Assembly (NCBI GenBank): GCA_004020365.1
Contig: SAQR01000001.1
Coordinates: 350,088 to 414,087 of the forward strand
Direction: 5' to 3'
Length of the DNA: 64,000 nucleotides
Source: Mesorhizobium sp.
GTDB taxonomy: Bacteria > Pseudomonadota > Alphaproteobacteria > Rhizobiales > Rhizobiaceae
Below the pieces are notes generated by a model, which saw only the letters and a program-made list of their open reading frames with translations, searched no databases and had not been told where the DNA came from. This document shows, piece after piece, positions 1 through 8,889 of this stretch. How positions within the stretch are numbered: the first letter of the stretch is position 1; every line of letters begins with the position of its first letter. Position numbers and translations under genes: made by a program.

Positions 1-25
1 CGCCGGTGAAACGACCAAGGCCTTA

Positions 26-45
26 TCGAGGAAGTTGTTCCTCGA
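26..45. terminator. Short perfect hairpin after the broken cytochrome c gene
   Basis: An 8-base stem (TCGAGGAA / TTCCTCGA) around a GTTG loop lies just past the stop of the minus-strand cytochrome pseudogene. It has no clear T tract, so it may be a weak or Rho-assisted terminator or simply a palindrome. Confidence 0.3.
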
Positions 46-46
46 G

Positions 47-433
47 TTATCGCTGTAGGGTCTGGACGTAACAAGCCAGTTCATGGATCCGTTCCCTGGT
101 GACGATTTCTCCAGCGTTCGGGCCGTACTTCTTGGCGTCCCCGGGAAGGAACTGTCGACCCCAGACCGGCATGTCGCGCTCGCCATGCTCCGGCACGACG
201 TAACGGCCATCGATCACCGCGAAAACGCGCCAGTAGGGGAATTCGCCGCCGTTCTGCTTGGACAGGTGCGTCAGGTCCGCTGGGCGGCTTCAACATTTCA
301 TTTCAGGGCCATGGCAGACGGCACATGAGTTCATGTATTCCGCCTTGCCGTTGCCGACTTCCTGGGCGCCGGCCGCGTTGAAGGCCAAACCTGCAAACAC
401 TGCTGCGATCAGGATTTTCCCTGACGAATCCAC
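47..433 (-). pseudogene. c-type cytochrome, broken by an in-frame stop and a small deletion
   Basis: Read on the minus strand from a GTG near 433, the frame gives a signal-peptide-like start, then a heme motif CAVCH, then GPEMKC followed by a TGA stop at about position 295. The same frame continues as RPADLTHLSKQNGGEF, a typical class I cytochrome c sequence, through PVWGRQF to a natural stop at 47. The segment expected between the heme motif and RPADLT is too short, so there is both a deletion and a stop. The intact form would be a periplasmic electron carrier. A FixK box at 476-489 lies just upstream, so the gene was once part of the low-oxygen regulon. Confidence 0.7.
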
Positions 434-475
434 CAATTGCTTGGGTGAAAGCTACAGGCCGGGTTAGCGAGCACA

Positions 476-489
476 TTGATGCGCATCAA
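476..489. promoter_or_regulatory. FixK/FnrN box
   Basis: TTGATGCGCATCAA is a perfect FNR-family palindrome (TTGAT-N4-ATCAA). It lies 42 bases upstream of the broken cytochrome c and 108 bases upstream of the universal stress gene at 598, so it could serve either direction. Confidence 0.75.
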
Positions 490-597
490 ATGCCGCCACG
501 CTCACGGTGTTTGATTCAGCGCAATGAACGCGCCGGCCATCCTCGATAATGACTGAAACCACGACTGATCCTTCACTTGAAATGAGGAGTTGCCGCC

Positions 598-1434
598 GTG
601 ACTTTCAGGACACTGCTTACGATTACCGGACCGAACCAGGGCGAGGGTGATCTGAAGCTCGCCGCCTCGCTGTGCGAACAGATAGATGCCCATCTCTCCG
701 TGCTGGTTCTCGAGCTTGCCGCGCCGCCCTCAGGCGGTGAGTATGCTGTTGTCCTCTCACCAGCTTGGCTGGAGGAGCGTCAGGCCGACCTGAAAAGGCT
801 CAAGAAACGAGTTTCGGAGGTCGCGGCATTTGTTTCCCAAACTGCCGTATCGGTTGATCTGAGCGACGACTATCCCGATACCACCTGGGCGGACGAGATC
901 ATCGGAAGGCGTGCCCGCTACGCCGATCTGGCCATTCTGGGGCCGGACCTGCTCGCAAGCCATATACTGAAGGATAAGGTCATCGAGGGCGTCTTGTTTT
1001 CGTCCGGCAGGCCCCTTCTGCTCGTTCCCGAGGGCTCGCGGCCGACACTGAAGCCGAAACGCGTGCTCGTCGCTTGGGACGCTCGTCTGGAATCTTCGCG
1101 GGCCCTGCGCGAGTCGCTTGACCTGCTGATAGGCGCTGAGGACGTGCACATTGCCATCATCGATCCAGTTGAAGATGAATACCACCATGGCGCGGAACCG
1201 GGCGCAGATGCTGCGGCCTTTCTCGCACGGCACGGCGTGAAGGTAACGGTCGACAGGCTGCCGAGCTCGAACCATTCAGTCGCCGACGTCCTTCGCCGGC
1301 ACGCTGTCGACACCGCCGCCGACCTGATGGTTATGGGCGCCTACGGTCATTCGCGGCTGCGCGAGCGCATCTTCGGTGGCGTCACCAAGTCGATGCTTGA
1401 GAATCCATCGCTGCCGATCATGATGGCCCGGTAG
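598..1434 (+). CDS. universal stress protein, tandem UspA domains
   Basis: A 278-residue cytoplasmic protein with two UspA-type domains in tandem. The C-terminal domain carries the nucleotide-loop pattern GAYGHSR...FGGVTKS typical of ATP-binding Usp proteins. The GTG start is chosen because GAGGAG lies 8 bases ahead of it. Proteins of this family are commonly induced by oxygen limitation in rhizobia, and a FixK box lies upstream. It is one of three related two-domain Usp genes in the first 8.5 kb, all with the GHSR-x-RE(R/W)-x-FGGVT signature. A strong hairpin terminator follows. Confidence 0.9.
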   Translation: MTFRTLLTITGPNQGEGDLKLAASLCEQIDAHLSVLVLELAAPPSGGEYAVVLSPAWLEERQADLKRLKKRVSEVAAFVSQTAVSVDLSDDYPDTTWADEIIGRRARYADLAILGPDLLASHILKDKVIEGVLFSSGRPLLLVPEGSRPTLKPKRVLVAWDARLESSRALRESLDLLIGAEDVHIAIIDPVEDEYHHGAEPGADAAAFLARHGVKVTVDRLPSSNHSVADVLRRHAVDTAADLMVMGAYGHSRLRERIFGGVTKSMLENPSLPIMMAR

Positions 1435-1451
1435 CCATTCCAAGAAGCAGT

Positions 1452-1484
1452 CGGGCCGGCGCAATACTGCCGGCCCGTGCTTTT
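1452..1484 (+). terminator. Rho-independent terminator of the first usp gene
   Basis: A 9-base stem (CGGGCCGGC / GCCGGCCCG) with an 8-base loop is followed by TGCTTTT. It lies 17 bases past the usp stop codon and before the convergent oxidase-like gene. Confidence 0.7.
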
Positions 1485-1520
1485 GGTGCAACTTGCTGGG
1501 CCGAGAGCTGGCGGAACAGT

Positions 1521-1967
1521 CTACTCGCTTGCTTCCCGGCCCGACACCTGTTCGATGAGAATCCGGAAGAATACGTGGGGTATGCTGTCCGACACCGGGG
1601 GGGTGACCGGCTTGAGTGCGCCAGGCTCCCACCAGTCAGAGTGCTTGCTCAACACCGACCACGCATGGTCGCGTTGAGCCTTGTAGCCGATCCGGTCGGG
1701 CAGCTCTTCATAGCGGCCATCGACCACCACGCTTCTCCATCCCCGCCCCTGGCCGCGTTCGTCGATCTGGACGCACACCAGCGGATTGGAACGCATCCAG
1801 TCGATTTTCTTGCCCGGCATGGAAAACGCATAAAGATGATTGTCTGCGTGGGCATAGTAGAATGGCACGACGTAGGGCTGGTCGTCGTTGGAACATGCCA
1901 GCCGGCCTACGCGATTGCTCGCCAGCACTTTGCTGCATTCCAAGACCGAAAGTGTGCGGATCAGCAT
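1521..1967 (-). CDS. pyridoxamine 5'-phosphate oxidase-like flavin-binding protein
   Basis: A 148-residue small split-barrel protein of the pyridoxamine phosphate oxidase-like superfamily. Typical features are the N-terminal GRLACSNDDQPYVVP, where the chain contacts FMN, and the VCVQID strand. The start is supported by AGGAG about 9 bases upstream. Members often bind FMN, F420 or heme; the substrate here is not known. It sits among universal stress genes, as related proteins do in other low-oxygen regulons, but no FixK box was found directly upstream of it. Confidence 0.8.
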   Translation of the reverse strand: MLIRTLSVLECSKVLASNRVGRLACSNDDQPYVVPFYYAHADNHLYAFSMPGKKIDWMRSNPLVCVQIDERGQGRGWRSVVVDGRYEELPDRIGYKAQRDHAWSVLSKHSDWWEPGALKPVTPPVSDSIPHVFFRILIEQVSGREASE

Positions 1968-2123
1968 CGGTGGGATCTCCTGTTTTTCTTTTCTCGGCTA
2001 TCCTGTCGGTCGTCGTTTCATATCGCTCAGTTCAACTCGGCGTGCTTTGGAAAGCATCTGGAGGCTTCTTACATGGGTCGAGTTTCCGTGACCTACATAG
2101 GTGCGGCGCCGGCGCGCGCGATC

Positions 2124-2951
2124 TCAATTCGATAAAAGTCGGTGGAAAGATCCAGCCTGAAGGACAGAGCGTGTCACGCCTCCGAAAGCCCATTCCCGAG
2201 CCCGGCTATGACCATAACCGCCTAGAACAATGAGATCAGCTGCAATCTGCTGCCCAATCTGAAGAAGAATTTCTGCCGGCGCTGACCGGCGGCTATCCAT
2301 CACTTCGGATCGTGCCTTCACTCCATGACTTGCCAGAAAACGCTGCGCGTCCTCCACGCCGGCACGGCACGTCACCTCACCACCACCTTCAACGGTGGCG
2401 ATCACCACGTCTCTAGCGTCGACCAGGAATGGCAGAGCGTCAACGACGGCGCGCCTGGCCTCGCGTGTGTCACTCCACGCAATCAGAATGCTCTCGGGCC
2501 TGAATGGCGCAAGTGTATCAGACGCGACAAGAACGGGGCGGCCCGCGGACAGAATCAGGCCGCCCGCATCCACGGTCCGATGATGGTCGATCATAAAATC
2601 CTGCATTGGAGGTCCGACAACAATCAGATCGGAGGCGCGGGCGTTGAGCGCAAGCTGCTGGGTCGGATTGCCGACTACGCCCCGCCATGAGGCCCGGTCG
2701 CTGCCGTTGACGGTACAGAGGAATTCCTCTTTCAGGCAATTCAGGCGACCTTCTATTTCATCGACCTGACACCATATCGCCTGTGCGGCAGCCCCGTCCT
2801 CCATGCCCTTTGGCATGACGAAATGCCCTTCACCCGCGCAGAAGGCGATCAGATCGGCGTCATGCGTTTGGGCAAGCTCCCATGCGAACGCTACGCGCGG
2901 TGCAGCGATGGCATCAATGTCCAACTGAACCATAATCGTCCTGAAAGCCAT
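2124..2951 (-). CDS. universal stress protein, tandem UspA domains
   Basis: A 275-residue two-domain Usp protein starting MAFRTIMVQLD. The start at 2951 is preferred over a possible upstream one at 3020 because AAGGAG lies 8 bases before it and because the FixK box at 3007-3020 would otherwise lie inside the coding region. The C-terminal loop is GGYGHSRAREWAFGGVTRS. Its closest relative in the window is the usp gene at 7675. Expression under low oxygen is inferred from the box 56 bases upstream. Confidence 0.88.
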   Translation of the reverse strand: MAFRTIMVQLDIDAIAAPRVAFAWELAQTHDADLIAFCAGEGHFVMPKGMEDGAAAQAIWCQVDEIEGRLNCLKEEFLCTVNGSDRASWRGVVGNPTQQLALNARASDLIVVGPPMQDFMIDHHRTVDAGGLILSAGRPVLVASDTLAPFRPESILIAWSDTREARRAVVDALPFLVDARDVVIATVEGGGEVTCRAGVEDAQRFLASHGVKARSEVMDSRRSAPAEILLQIGQQIAADLIVLGGYGHSRAREWAFGGVTRSVLQAGSFHRLLSN

Positions 2952-3006
2952 CACCCAAGCTCCTTCGCGCTTGGCGCAAGAGGGCCACGAAAACGGGCCA
3001 AGGACC

Positions 3007-3020
3007 TTGATGCGCGTCAA
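3007..3020. promoter_or_regulatory. FixK/FnrN box
   Basis: TTGATGCGCGTCAA matches TTGAY-N4-RTCAA. It lies 56 bases upstream of the minus-strand usp gene (start 2951). Confidence 0.75.
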
Positions 3021-3080
3021 AAACGAATGAACTCAAATAGTGCTGGTCGCTTCCATATTTGTGTCAGGGTCCGGGCGTCG

Positions 3081-3094
3081 TTGATCTCGATCAA
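3081..3094. promoter_or_regulatory. FixK/FnrN box
   Basis: TTGATCTCGATCAA is a perfect palindrome of the FNR family, 77 bases upstream of the phasin start. Together with the box at 3007 it makes a two-box divergent control region. Confidence 0.8.
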
Positions 3095-3170
3095 CGACCA
3101 GTCGATGACGGCCGCTAGTGTTGTTTGGCAAACATTTAGGTTCACGACGGCCCCACAGGGAGTAATCGCC

Positions 3171-3554
3171 ATGAAAACCAATGCCGGGTCCTCGCACTTC
3201 GCCTTACAGCCCTTGCCGACAGCGACGAATGGCCCGAAGTTACTCATCGCAGCAGCTGGCCTTCAGGCCCACGCTCTCAAGGCAATGATGCGGTATCAGG
3301 TCGAGACGCTATCTTTCCTGAAGCACCGCTGCGAGCAGAATGTCAAAATGGTCGATGATCTCGTGGCGGGTAGCGAATTCAACGACGCTTTCGATGTGCT
3401 CAGCAACTTCCTTCAGAACGCGACCTCGGAATATGCAATGGAAGCCGGCAAGGTAGCCTCGATCAGCTCCAGACTTGCTTCGGAAATCGCGAGGCATGTT
3501 CGCAGGCAAGCCGTGGCGACGATTGAGGACATGGCAGCAAGCACGGTGGCCTGA
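3171..3554 (+). CDS. phasin family protein
   Basis: A 127-residue, largely helical protein without cysteine-rich or membrane segments. Central helices (MRYQVETLSFLKHRCEQN, then a run ending in LASEIARHV) fit the phasin fold that coats polyhydroxyalkanoate granules. The ATG at 3171 follows CAGGGAG. The FixK box at 3081 suggests induction at low oxygen, when storage polymer is often made. No polymer synthase is nearby, so the storage role is inferred from family only. Confidence 0.7.
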   Translation: MKTNAGSSHFALQPLPTATNGPKLLIAAAGLQAHALKAMMRYQVETLSFLKHRCEQNVKMVDDLVAGSEFNDAFDVLSNFLQNATSEYAMEAGKVASISSRLASEIARHVRRQAVATIEDMAASTVA

Positions 3555-3612
3555 CGAACTTTGATCGAATCAAAGCCAAAGACACGCGAGGGCAAAGGCA
3601 TTCCCGATAAGT

Positions 3613-3957
3613 TTGAAGTGGGTGACTTGTCTTTCGGTGTATTCTGCCCACGCGGCAATTGTCGCTGTAGTGCTTGGGCTAACTACCGTGTTGGTGAGCG
3701 CCGATCCCATCGCGCACGGAAGGGCACTGGTTGAGGTCAATTGCGCGCGATGCCATGCGGTTGGACAAACAGACGTGAGCAGCCATCCCGACGCACCTGA
3801 ACTTCGCAAACTTTCGCAGCGTTATCCGCTCACTGATCTTGAGGAGGCACTGGCCGAAGGCATTTCAACCGGTCATCCGGACATGCCTGAGTGGGTTGCC
3901 AGCCCAGACCAGATCGATGCAATCATCGCCTATATCGGAAGCTTGCAAAGACCTTGA
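3613..3957 (+). CDS. small class I c-type cytochrome
   Basis: A protein of up to 114 residues with a hydrophobic N-terminus (IVAVVLGLTTVLVSA) acting as a signal peptide or anchor, one heme-attachment motif CARCH, and a C-terminal MPEW whose methionine is the likely sixth heme ligand. The start is uncertain: TTG at 3613 or GTG at 3622. It would be a periplasmic electron carrier, perhaps feeding cbb3 oxidase or nitrite reductase. No FixK box was found immediately upstream, though it may be read through from the phasin gene 58 bases before it. Confidence 0.75.
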   Translation: MKWVTCLSVYSAHAAIVAVVLGLTTVLVSADPIAHGRALVEVNCARCHAVGQTDVSSHPDAPELRKLSQRYPLTDLEEALAEGISTGHPDMPEWVASPDQIDAIIAYIGSLQRP

Positions 3958-4228
3958 CCGTTGCGATTGGCACGCAGGCAGTCCGGGTGCAAAGCCCGAC
4001 GCCAAACAAGCGCTCGTGGAATTGATCTGGCGCAATCAGAACAGTGGTGCGGTTGCTAGAGTTAATGGATTGCGGGATTCAAGCGATGTCTCCCCGGTTC
4101 AACGCCGAAACCATTCGCACAGACACTCTTGGGCCTCACAGCCAGAGATGATTTCGCGCGGTTGATGGCGATCGATTTCCCGGTATGCGCCGCTTCCACC
4201 AGAAGCACGCAAACAATGGAATACCACT

Positions 4229-4975
4229 ATGAAGGCCTGCGAAGGGAATACCGCCATCGTCACCGGAGCCGTGTCTAGTATAGGCGCTCGCGATCGCAAT
4301 TGAGCTGGCTTCACGCGGGGCACAAGTCACGCCGCGCATCTGGAAACGGCATCCGCAGTGCGCAAGGTGACGCAGATCGTCTCGGCGGCCGGCAACGCGC
4401 GCCTGTCAGGTGGACGTAGAAGAAGCGCTCGGACGAACAGATGGTTGCGTTTGCGGTTGAGACGATCTGCGGGGCTGCGCCTCGCCGTCAACAACGCCGG
4501 CATCGGCGGGCCTGGTGAGGCAACCAATTATCCTCTCAGTGACTGGCAAAGGATCATGGACGTCAACCTCAACGGCGTCTTCCGTGGGCTGAAATATGAG
4601 ATCGCCGCCATGCTGAAATCGGGGGGAGGCGCGATCGTCAACATGTCATCCATTCTCGGTTTGGTCGGTTGGCAAAATGCCTGCGCCTATGTGGCGACCA
4701 AACATGCGCTCGTTGGGCTTACCAATGTAGCGGCCATGGAGTATGCCGCGCAGAATGTTCGCGTTAATGCGGTTGGGCCGGCGTTCATTGATACGTCTTT
4801 GCTGACGAAGAATTTGGATGCGGAAACGATTAGACTTTTAGCAGCATTGCATCCAATTGGCCGCCGGGGAAGTCCAAGGGAAGTGTCGGCACTGACGTGC
4901 TTCCTCCTCTCCGGGAACGCAAGCTTCATCACTGGCAACTATCATCTCGTGGATGGTGGCTACACGGCCAGATGA
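4229..4975 (+). pseudogene. short-chain dehydrogenase/reductase, frameshifted
   Basis: The start at 4229 reads MKACEGNTAIVTGA, a normal Rossmann start, then shifts frame near 4281 (the continuation LAIAIELASRGAQVT is in another frame) and again between about 4340 and 4470. From there the frame is intact: LAVNNAGIGG, the catalytic Ser in NMSS, the YVATK motif with Tyr and Lys, and a C-terminal LVDGGYTAR. The catalytic half is therefore well preserved but the nucleotide-binding half is broken at several places. Sequencing error could explain one shift but hardly all of them. Confidence 0.75.
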
Positions 4976-5070
4976 GTGGGTGCTGACGGGCACGTTATTG
5001 TTGCTCTCGCCCACTTGGAAAATGATTCAGATCAAGGCAGGAACCTGCCGCTTCCACGCATCATAGGGGG

Positions 5071-5298
5071 ATGATGTGGAAGCCAATCTCAAGCGCTCCG
5101 TTCGGTCGTGAACTCGAACTCGCCGTCCTCGACGAGGACGGCGAACATGCGCTTGTCTTCCCTTGCTTAAAGGGGCGGGAAGGTTGGAAGGCTGCCACGA
5201 CCGGCGCACGCGTTGACATCCACCCGACTCACTGGCGCGACTGGGTGCCTGATAGGGTCCCGGCAGATAACGGCTTGTCTCTCCGTGACTCGCCTTAA
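5071..5298 (+). CDS. small conserved hypothetical protein
   Basis: A 75-residue soluble protein (MMWKPISSAPF...HPTHWRDW) with an AGGGGG ribosome site directly before two possible ATG codons at 5071 and 5074. Short proteins with this opening are widespread in Rhizobiales but I know no function. It is convergent with fixJ and overlaps its end by four bases. Confidence 0.65.
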   Translation: MMWKPISSAPFGRELELAVLDEDGEHALVFPCLKGREGWKAATTGARVDIHPTHWRDWVPDRVPADNGLSLRDSP

Positions 5299-5909
5299 CG
5301 TTTGGATTCCACGATCAATGCCATGCGCACGAGATGCGACAGGCTGCTCGCGGCCATCTTGCTCATGACATTGGCGCGATGGATCTCGACGGTGCGCGGG
5401 CTGATGCCTAGATCGTAGGCGATCGACTTGTTCGGCAGGCCTGACACAAGCCCATCCAGCACCTGCCGCTCCCGCTCCGACAGCGTCGACAGACGGCCAT
5501 GGATTTCCGCGGATTGAGGGTGAGCTGCATGGACCTGGTTGCGGTTGCCCAACGCAGAGCGGATCGCATCGATCAGAATATCGTCGTCGAAAGGTTTTTC
5601 GATGAAATCGGCGGCACCTTCTTTCATCGCCTGGACGGCGAGCGCAACATCGGCATGACCGGTCATGACAATGACCGGGATCGAATGTCCGCGGGATCTG
5701 AGCTGTCGCAGGAACTCGATGCCGTCAATGCCGGGCATGCGAACGTCCGTCACGATACAGCCGTCGAGATTGCCCGTCGCTGTGGCCAGAAAAACCGACG
5801 CCGATTCGTATAGGCGCACAGCGAAATCAGCCGTCGCCAGAAGAAAACCAAGCGACTTGCGAACCTCGACGTCGTCGTCGACCACATGCACAAGATCGTT
5901 ACCGGCCAT
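5295..5909 (-). CDS. fixJ: two-component response regulator FixJ
   Basis: A 204-residue regulator. The N-terminal receiver domain has the acidic pair DDD at about 11-13, the phosphoacceptor Asp near 55 in [10 protein letters not shown], and the EKPF lysine. The C-terminal LuxR-type helix-turn-helix has LSERERQVL and [21 protein letters not shown]. The start at 5909 is chosen because the domain begins there; it overlaps the fixL stop by 11 bases, which indicates translational coupling. In rhizobia, phosphorylated FixJ turns on fixK and related genes. No fixK lies beside it; fnrN at 24.5 kb may be the downstream regulator. Confidence 0.93.
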   Translation of the reverse strand: MAGNDLVHVVDDDVEVRKSLGFLLATADFAVRLYESASVFLATATGNLDGCIVTDVRMPGIDGIEFLRQLRSRGHSIPVIVMTGHADVALAVQAMKEGAADFIEKPFDDDILIDAIRSALGNRNQVHAAHPQSAEIHGRLSTLSERERQVLDGLVSGLPNKSIAYDLGISPRTVEIHRANVMSKMAASSLSHLVRMALIVESKR

Positions 5910-7470
5910 TGGCGACTTCTTCCTTCTGCACGATGCGCAGGGTGAATCGGAAAGCGGTTCCTCCAGCGGGCATTGCTTCGGCCCAGATGTGACCACCGTG
6001 CGATTCGACGATAGTGCGGCAAATGGAGAGGCCAACGCCCATGCCCTGCTTTTTGGTGGTGACAAATGGCTGGAAAAGCTGGGCAGAGACTTCCGGCGCT
6101 AGTCCAGTGCCTGTGTCTATCACACTCACCTCAGCCATTCCGTCATCGCGGGCGACGGTCGTGACGTGCAGCTCACGGCGTGGCACACCTTGCATGGCTT
6201 CCACCGCGTTCCGCATCAAATTGAGCAGAACCTGCTGAATCTGGATGCGGTCGGTCAAGACCAGTTCGGCGGCCGGATCAAGCTTGTAGCTGACGCGCAC
6301 ATCTATTTCTCTTGCGCCGACCAGGGCCAGTGACGAGGCTTCCTCGATGATCGCCGGCAGGCGTTCGACCTGTCGCTCGCTTTCGCCTCGTGCGACGAAG
6401 TCCCGAAGATGGCGAATGACGTCTCCGGCTCTCAATGCCTGTTCCGCTGCCTTTTCGACGGCGTCCCTCAGCACCGGCGCGTTCTCTTCCGTGCTTTTTT
6501 CGAGAAGCCGTCGGCTGCCCTTGAGGTAGTTCGTGATTGCCGTGAGCGGTTGGTTGATCTCATGCGCCAAAGTCGAAGCCATTTCGCCGAGCGCGGTAAA
6601 CCGCGCCATATGGAGAAGCTCCTGCTGTTGCTCCTGTATTCTTGCTTCCGCTCTGTAGCGTTCGGTCAAGTCCCGGCAGAAACCGGTAAAGAAGCGGCCG
6701 GTTCCAGGATGCATTTCACCGACGGAAAGTTCCATCGGAAAAGTTGAGCCATCCTTACGCATCCCAGTGACGGTGCGGCCGAGCCCGATGATCCGGCGCT
6801 CGCCGGTCGATAGATACCGGTGCAGATAAGCATCATGCTCTTCGCGGTAGGGCGACGGCATCAGCAGCTTGACGTTCTGGCCGATGACTTCGCTCGACTG
6901 GTAACCGAACAGCGTTTCGGCAGCAGTGCTGAAGGATTGAATTCGGCCTTGTTCGTCGATGACGACCATTGCGTCGGGCACCGTCGCCAGGATCGAGCGC
7001 AAATGATCTTCGCGCAATCGAAGGGCGGCGTTTGCATAGGAGAGCTCGCTGACGTCCGTGCCTTCGACAAAAATAGCCGTGATGCGACCATCGTCGGCCT
7101 TGATGGGCTGATAGACGAAATCGAGGATGCGCTCTTCGACCGGCTCATCAGCCTTGTTACGAAGGGCGACCTTCACGCCCTGGCCAATATAGGGTTCACC
7201 AGTTGCGTATACCTGGTCCAGCAGTTCGTAGAAACCCTGGCCTTCGAGCTCGGGCAGAGCCTCGCGAACCGATTTCCCTATTACTTGCCTCTGGCCAATC
7301 AGGCGTTGATAGGCGGCATTGGTCAACTCGAAGACATGACCCGGCTCACGCATCAACGTCATGAACCCCGGGGCCTGCTCGAACATCAGGGAGAGCCGGT
7401 CGTGATCGGCCGTGGCCGGCCCTTCACCGCGAGCGCCGGTTGATAAGTCACGTGTTTGTTTGTCGTCCAA
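5899..7470 (-). CDS. fixL: oxygen-sensing histidine kinase FixL
   Basis: A 523-residue soluble sensor kinase. An N-terminal PAS domain (about 25-140) precedes the heme-binding PAS domain (about 150-270), which contains the proximal heme histidine in [10 protein letters not shown] (His near 212) and the FG-loop region [17 protein letters not shown]. The kinase part has the H-box LAHEINQPL (His near 303), the N-box [11 protein letters not shown] and the glycine-rich GMGVGLSI. Oxygen on the heme shuts off the kinase. It lacks the membrane segments of Sinorhizobium FixL and resembles the soluble Bradyrhizobium type. It forms an operon with fixJ. Confidence 0.95.
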   Translation of the reverse strand: MDDKQTRDLSTGARGEGPATADHDRLSLMFEQAPGFMTLMREPGHVFELTNAAYQRLIGQRQVIGKSVREALPELEGQGFYELLDQVYATGEPYIGQGVKVALRNKADEPVEERILDFVYQPIKADDGRITAIFVEGTDVSELSYANAALRLREDHLRSILATVPDAMVVIDEQGRIQSFSTAAETLFGYQSSEVIGQNVKLLMPSPYREEHDAYLHRYLSTGERRIIGLGRTVTGMRKDGSTFPMELSVGEMHPGTGRFFTGFCRDLTERYRAEARIQEQQQELLHMARFTALGEMASTLAHEINQPLTAITNYLKGSRRLLEKSTEENAPVLRDAVEKAAEQALRAGDVIRHLRDFVARGESERQVERLPAIIEEASSLALVGAREIDVRVSYKLDPAAELVLTDRIQIQQVLLNLMRNAVEAMQGVPRRELHVTTVARDDGMAEVSVIDTGTGLAPEVSAQLFQPFVTTKKQGMGVGLSICRTIVESHGGHIWAEAMPAGGTAFRFTLRIVQKEEVANGR

Positions 7471-7595
7471 ATGAAGTCCTTTGATCGGGGAACCCGCAAC
7501 GCAGTCTAGTTATCATTCATCGCTTTGCTGCACATCCCTCCCAGCAATGCAAACCGACAAAACAGCGAGTCGCGGCCGAGTGGGTAGGTAGGTTT

Positions 7596-7609
7596 TTGAC
7601 TCGCATCAA
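7596..7609. promoter_or_regulatory. FixK/FnrN box
   Basis: TTGACTCGCATCAA lies 65 bases upstream of the usp gene at 7675 and 126 bases upstream of the divergent fixL start. Confidence 0.75.
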
Positions 7610-7674
7610 GGCATCGAATGCCGGCGGATGCACTTCATTATCGCATTCAAACGCTCCGGCGAAAGGCGACTGCA

Positions 7675-8487
7675 ATGTCCTACAAGTCAATTACTCTAAA
7701 CCTTGCCGTAGATGCACCTCCTACACCCATGGTGAAGTTAGGGATCGAGCTTGCGGATCGCTTCGGGGCTCACCTTATCGGCCTGGCGGCTGCAGACGTC
7801 CCGCCGCTCGTCGCGACCGGCGACGGCATGGTCTACGAAGGCGAGATCATGCAGATCCAGCGGGCAGAAATCGAAAAGCGGCTTGCCGAACTGCGCGCCG
7901 AATTCGTGAGGCTGGTTCCTGAGACCATCAGCAGCGAGTGGAGGCAGGAAGTCTGCAGCCCGACCCGCTTTCTTAGCATCTGCGCCCGCGCCGCCGACCT
8001 CATCGTTACCAGCGGCGGGGAGGGAGAAAATGTCTATCGCGCCGTCGAGATAGGAAGCCTTGTACTCGGCACAGGCCGGCCAGTCCTGATCACCGCAAGC
8101 AATGTCGAGCATATCATGGCAAAAACCGTGCTGGTCGCCTGGAAGGACACCCGGGAGGCACGACGGGCGCTTGCCGATGCCTTGCCTTTCCTCGCCAAGG
8201 CCAACGAAGTGGTCATCGCCACAATCCATAGCGATCGCGACGACAGCATCCGTGACAGCCTCGCCGATGTCGCCGTCTTTCTTGAACACCACGGCATCAT
8301 GGCGCGAACCGAACTGATCGCCGGCGAGGCTGATGGTGATCGTCTGCTGACATTCGCGCGCTCGATCCATGCTGACCTGGTCGTCTCCGGAGCATACGGC
8401 CACAGTCGCCTGCGCGAATGGGCGTTCGGCGGCGTCACGCGTACGCTGATCGAAGAGAGCAGCATCAACCGTTTCATGTCGTATTGA
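7675..8487 (+). CDS. universal stress protein, tandem UspA domains
   Basis: A 270-residue two-domain Usp protein beginning MSYKSITLNLA. The start at 7675 is preferred to an upstream ATG because AAGGCG precedes it and the alignment with the usp gene at 2951 begins here. The C-terminal loop reads GAYGHSRLREWAFGGVTRT. The FixK box 65 bases upstream marks it as a likely low-oxygen gene. Divergent to fixLJ, with which it may share control. Confidence 0.9.
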   Translation: MSYKSITLNLAVDAPPTPMVKLGIELADRFGAHLIGLAAADVPPLVATGDGMVYEGEIMQIQRAEIEKRLAELRAEFVRLVPETISSEWRQEVCSPTRFLSICARAADLIVTSGGEGENVYRAVEIGSLVLGTGRPVLITASNVEHIMAKTVLVAWKDTREARRALADALPFLAKANEVVIATIHSDRDDSIRDSLADVAVFLEHHGIMARTELIAGEADGDRLLTFARSIHADLVVSGAYGHSRLREWAFGGVTRTLIEESSINRFMSY

Positions 8488-8545
8488 CCACCGGTCGCAT
8501 CACAAACTTCAAGCCCGCCAGTTTCATCGTTCAGAGGGATTCCTG

Positions 8546-8559
8546 TTGACCGAGATCAA
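8546..8559. promoter_or_regulatory. FixK/FnrN box
   Basis: TTGACCGAGATCAA, 53 bases upstream of the small DUF6455-type gene at 8613. Confidence 0.75.
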
Positions 8560-8612
8560 TGCAGCGGTCGCCAGCACGGCAATAACCTGCCGAGAAACGG
8601 GAGTGAAACGAC

Positions 8613-8882
8613 ATGAGTTTTCTCGACTACCTGATTTCAGTTGACGCCAGGACCGCCTTGATGGGCCGCATGATGCAGAAGCTCGGCGTCGACAAACAAT
8701 TGAAGGTCGTTCCGGACCATGTTGCCGTCACCAATCGGGCGGTGGACCGCTGCCGCTCCTGCGGGCACCAGGATGAATGCTCGACTTGGCTCGACGAACA
8801 CCAACAAGCCGATGATCCGCCAGACTATTGCCGCAACCGCGACCTGATCGCACGGCTACAGCACGCGGCCGGCCAACGATAG
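8613..8882 (+). CDS. DUF6455-type small cysteine-rich protein
   Basis: An 89-residue protein with an amphipathic N-terminal half (MGRMMQKLGVD) and a C-terminal four-cysteine cluster, CRSCGHQDEC plus a later YCRN, which could bind zinc or iron. This layout fits the DUF6455 family found next to low-oxygen and denitrification genes in alphaproteobacteria. Function is not known. The FixK box 53 bases upstream and the well-placed start (GGGAGTG before ATG) support expression at low oxygen. Confidence 0.75.
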   Translation: MSFLDYLISVDARTALMGRMMQKLGVDKQLKVVPDHVAVTNRAVDRCRSCGHQDECSTWLDEHQQADDPPDYCRNRDLIARLQHAAGQR

Positions 8883-8889
8883 AGCGTCG

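Noticed and set aside
2952-3020. N-terminal extension of the second Usp protein
   Set aside because: It would place the FixK box inside the coding region, while a good ribosome site precedes the inner start.
5021-5042. GATTCAGATCAAGG as another FixK box
   Set aside because: Only the right half (ATCAA) matches; the left half is not TTGAY.
5910-6065. N-terminal extension of FixJ
   Set aside because: The extra 52 residues overlap the end of fixL, lack receiver-domain character and are an open-frame accident.
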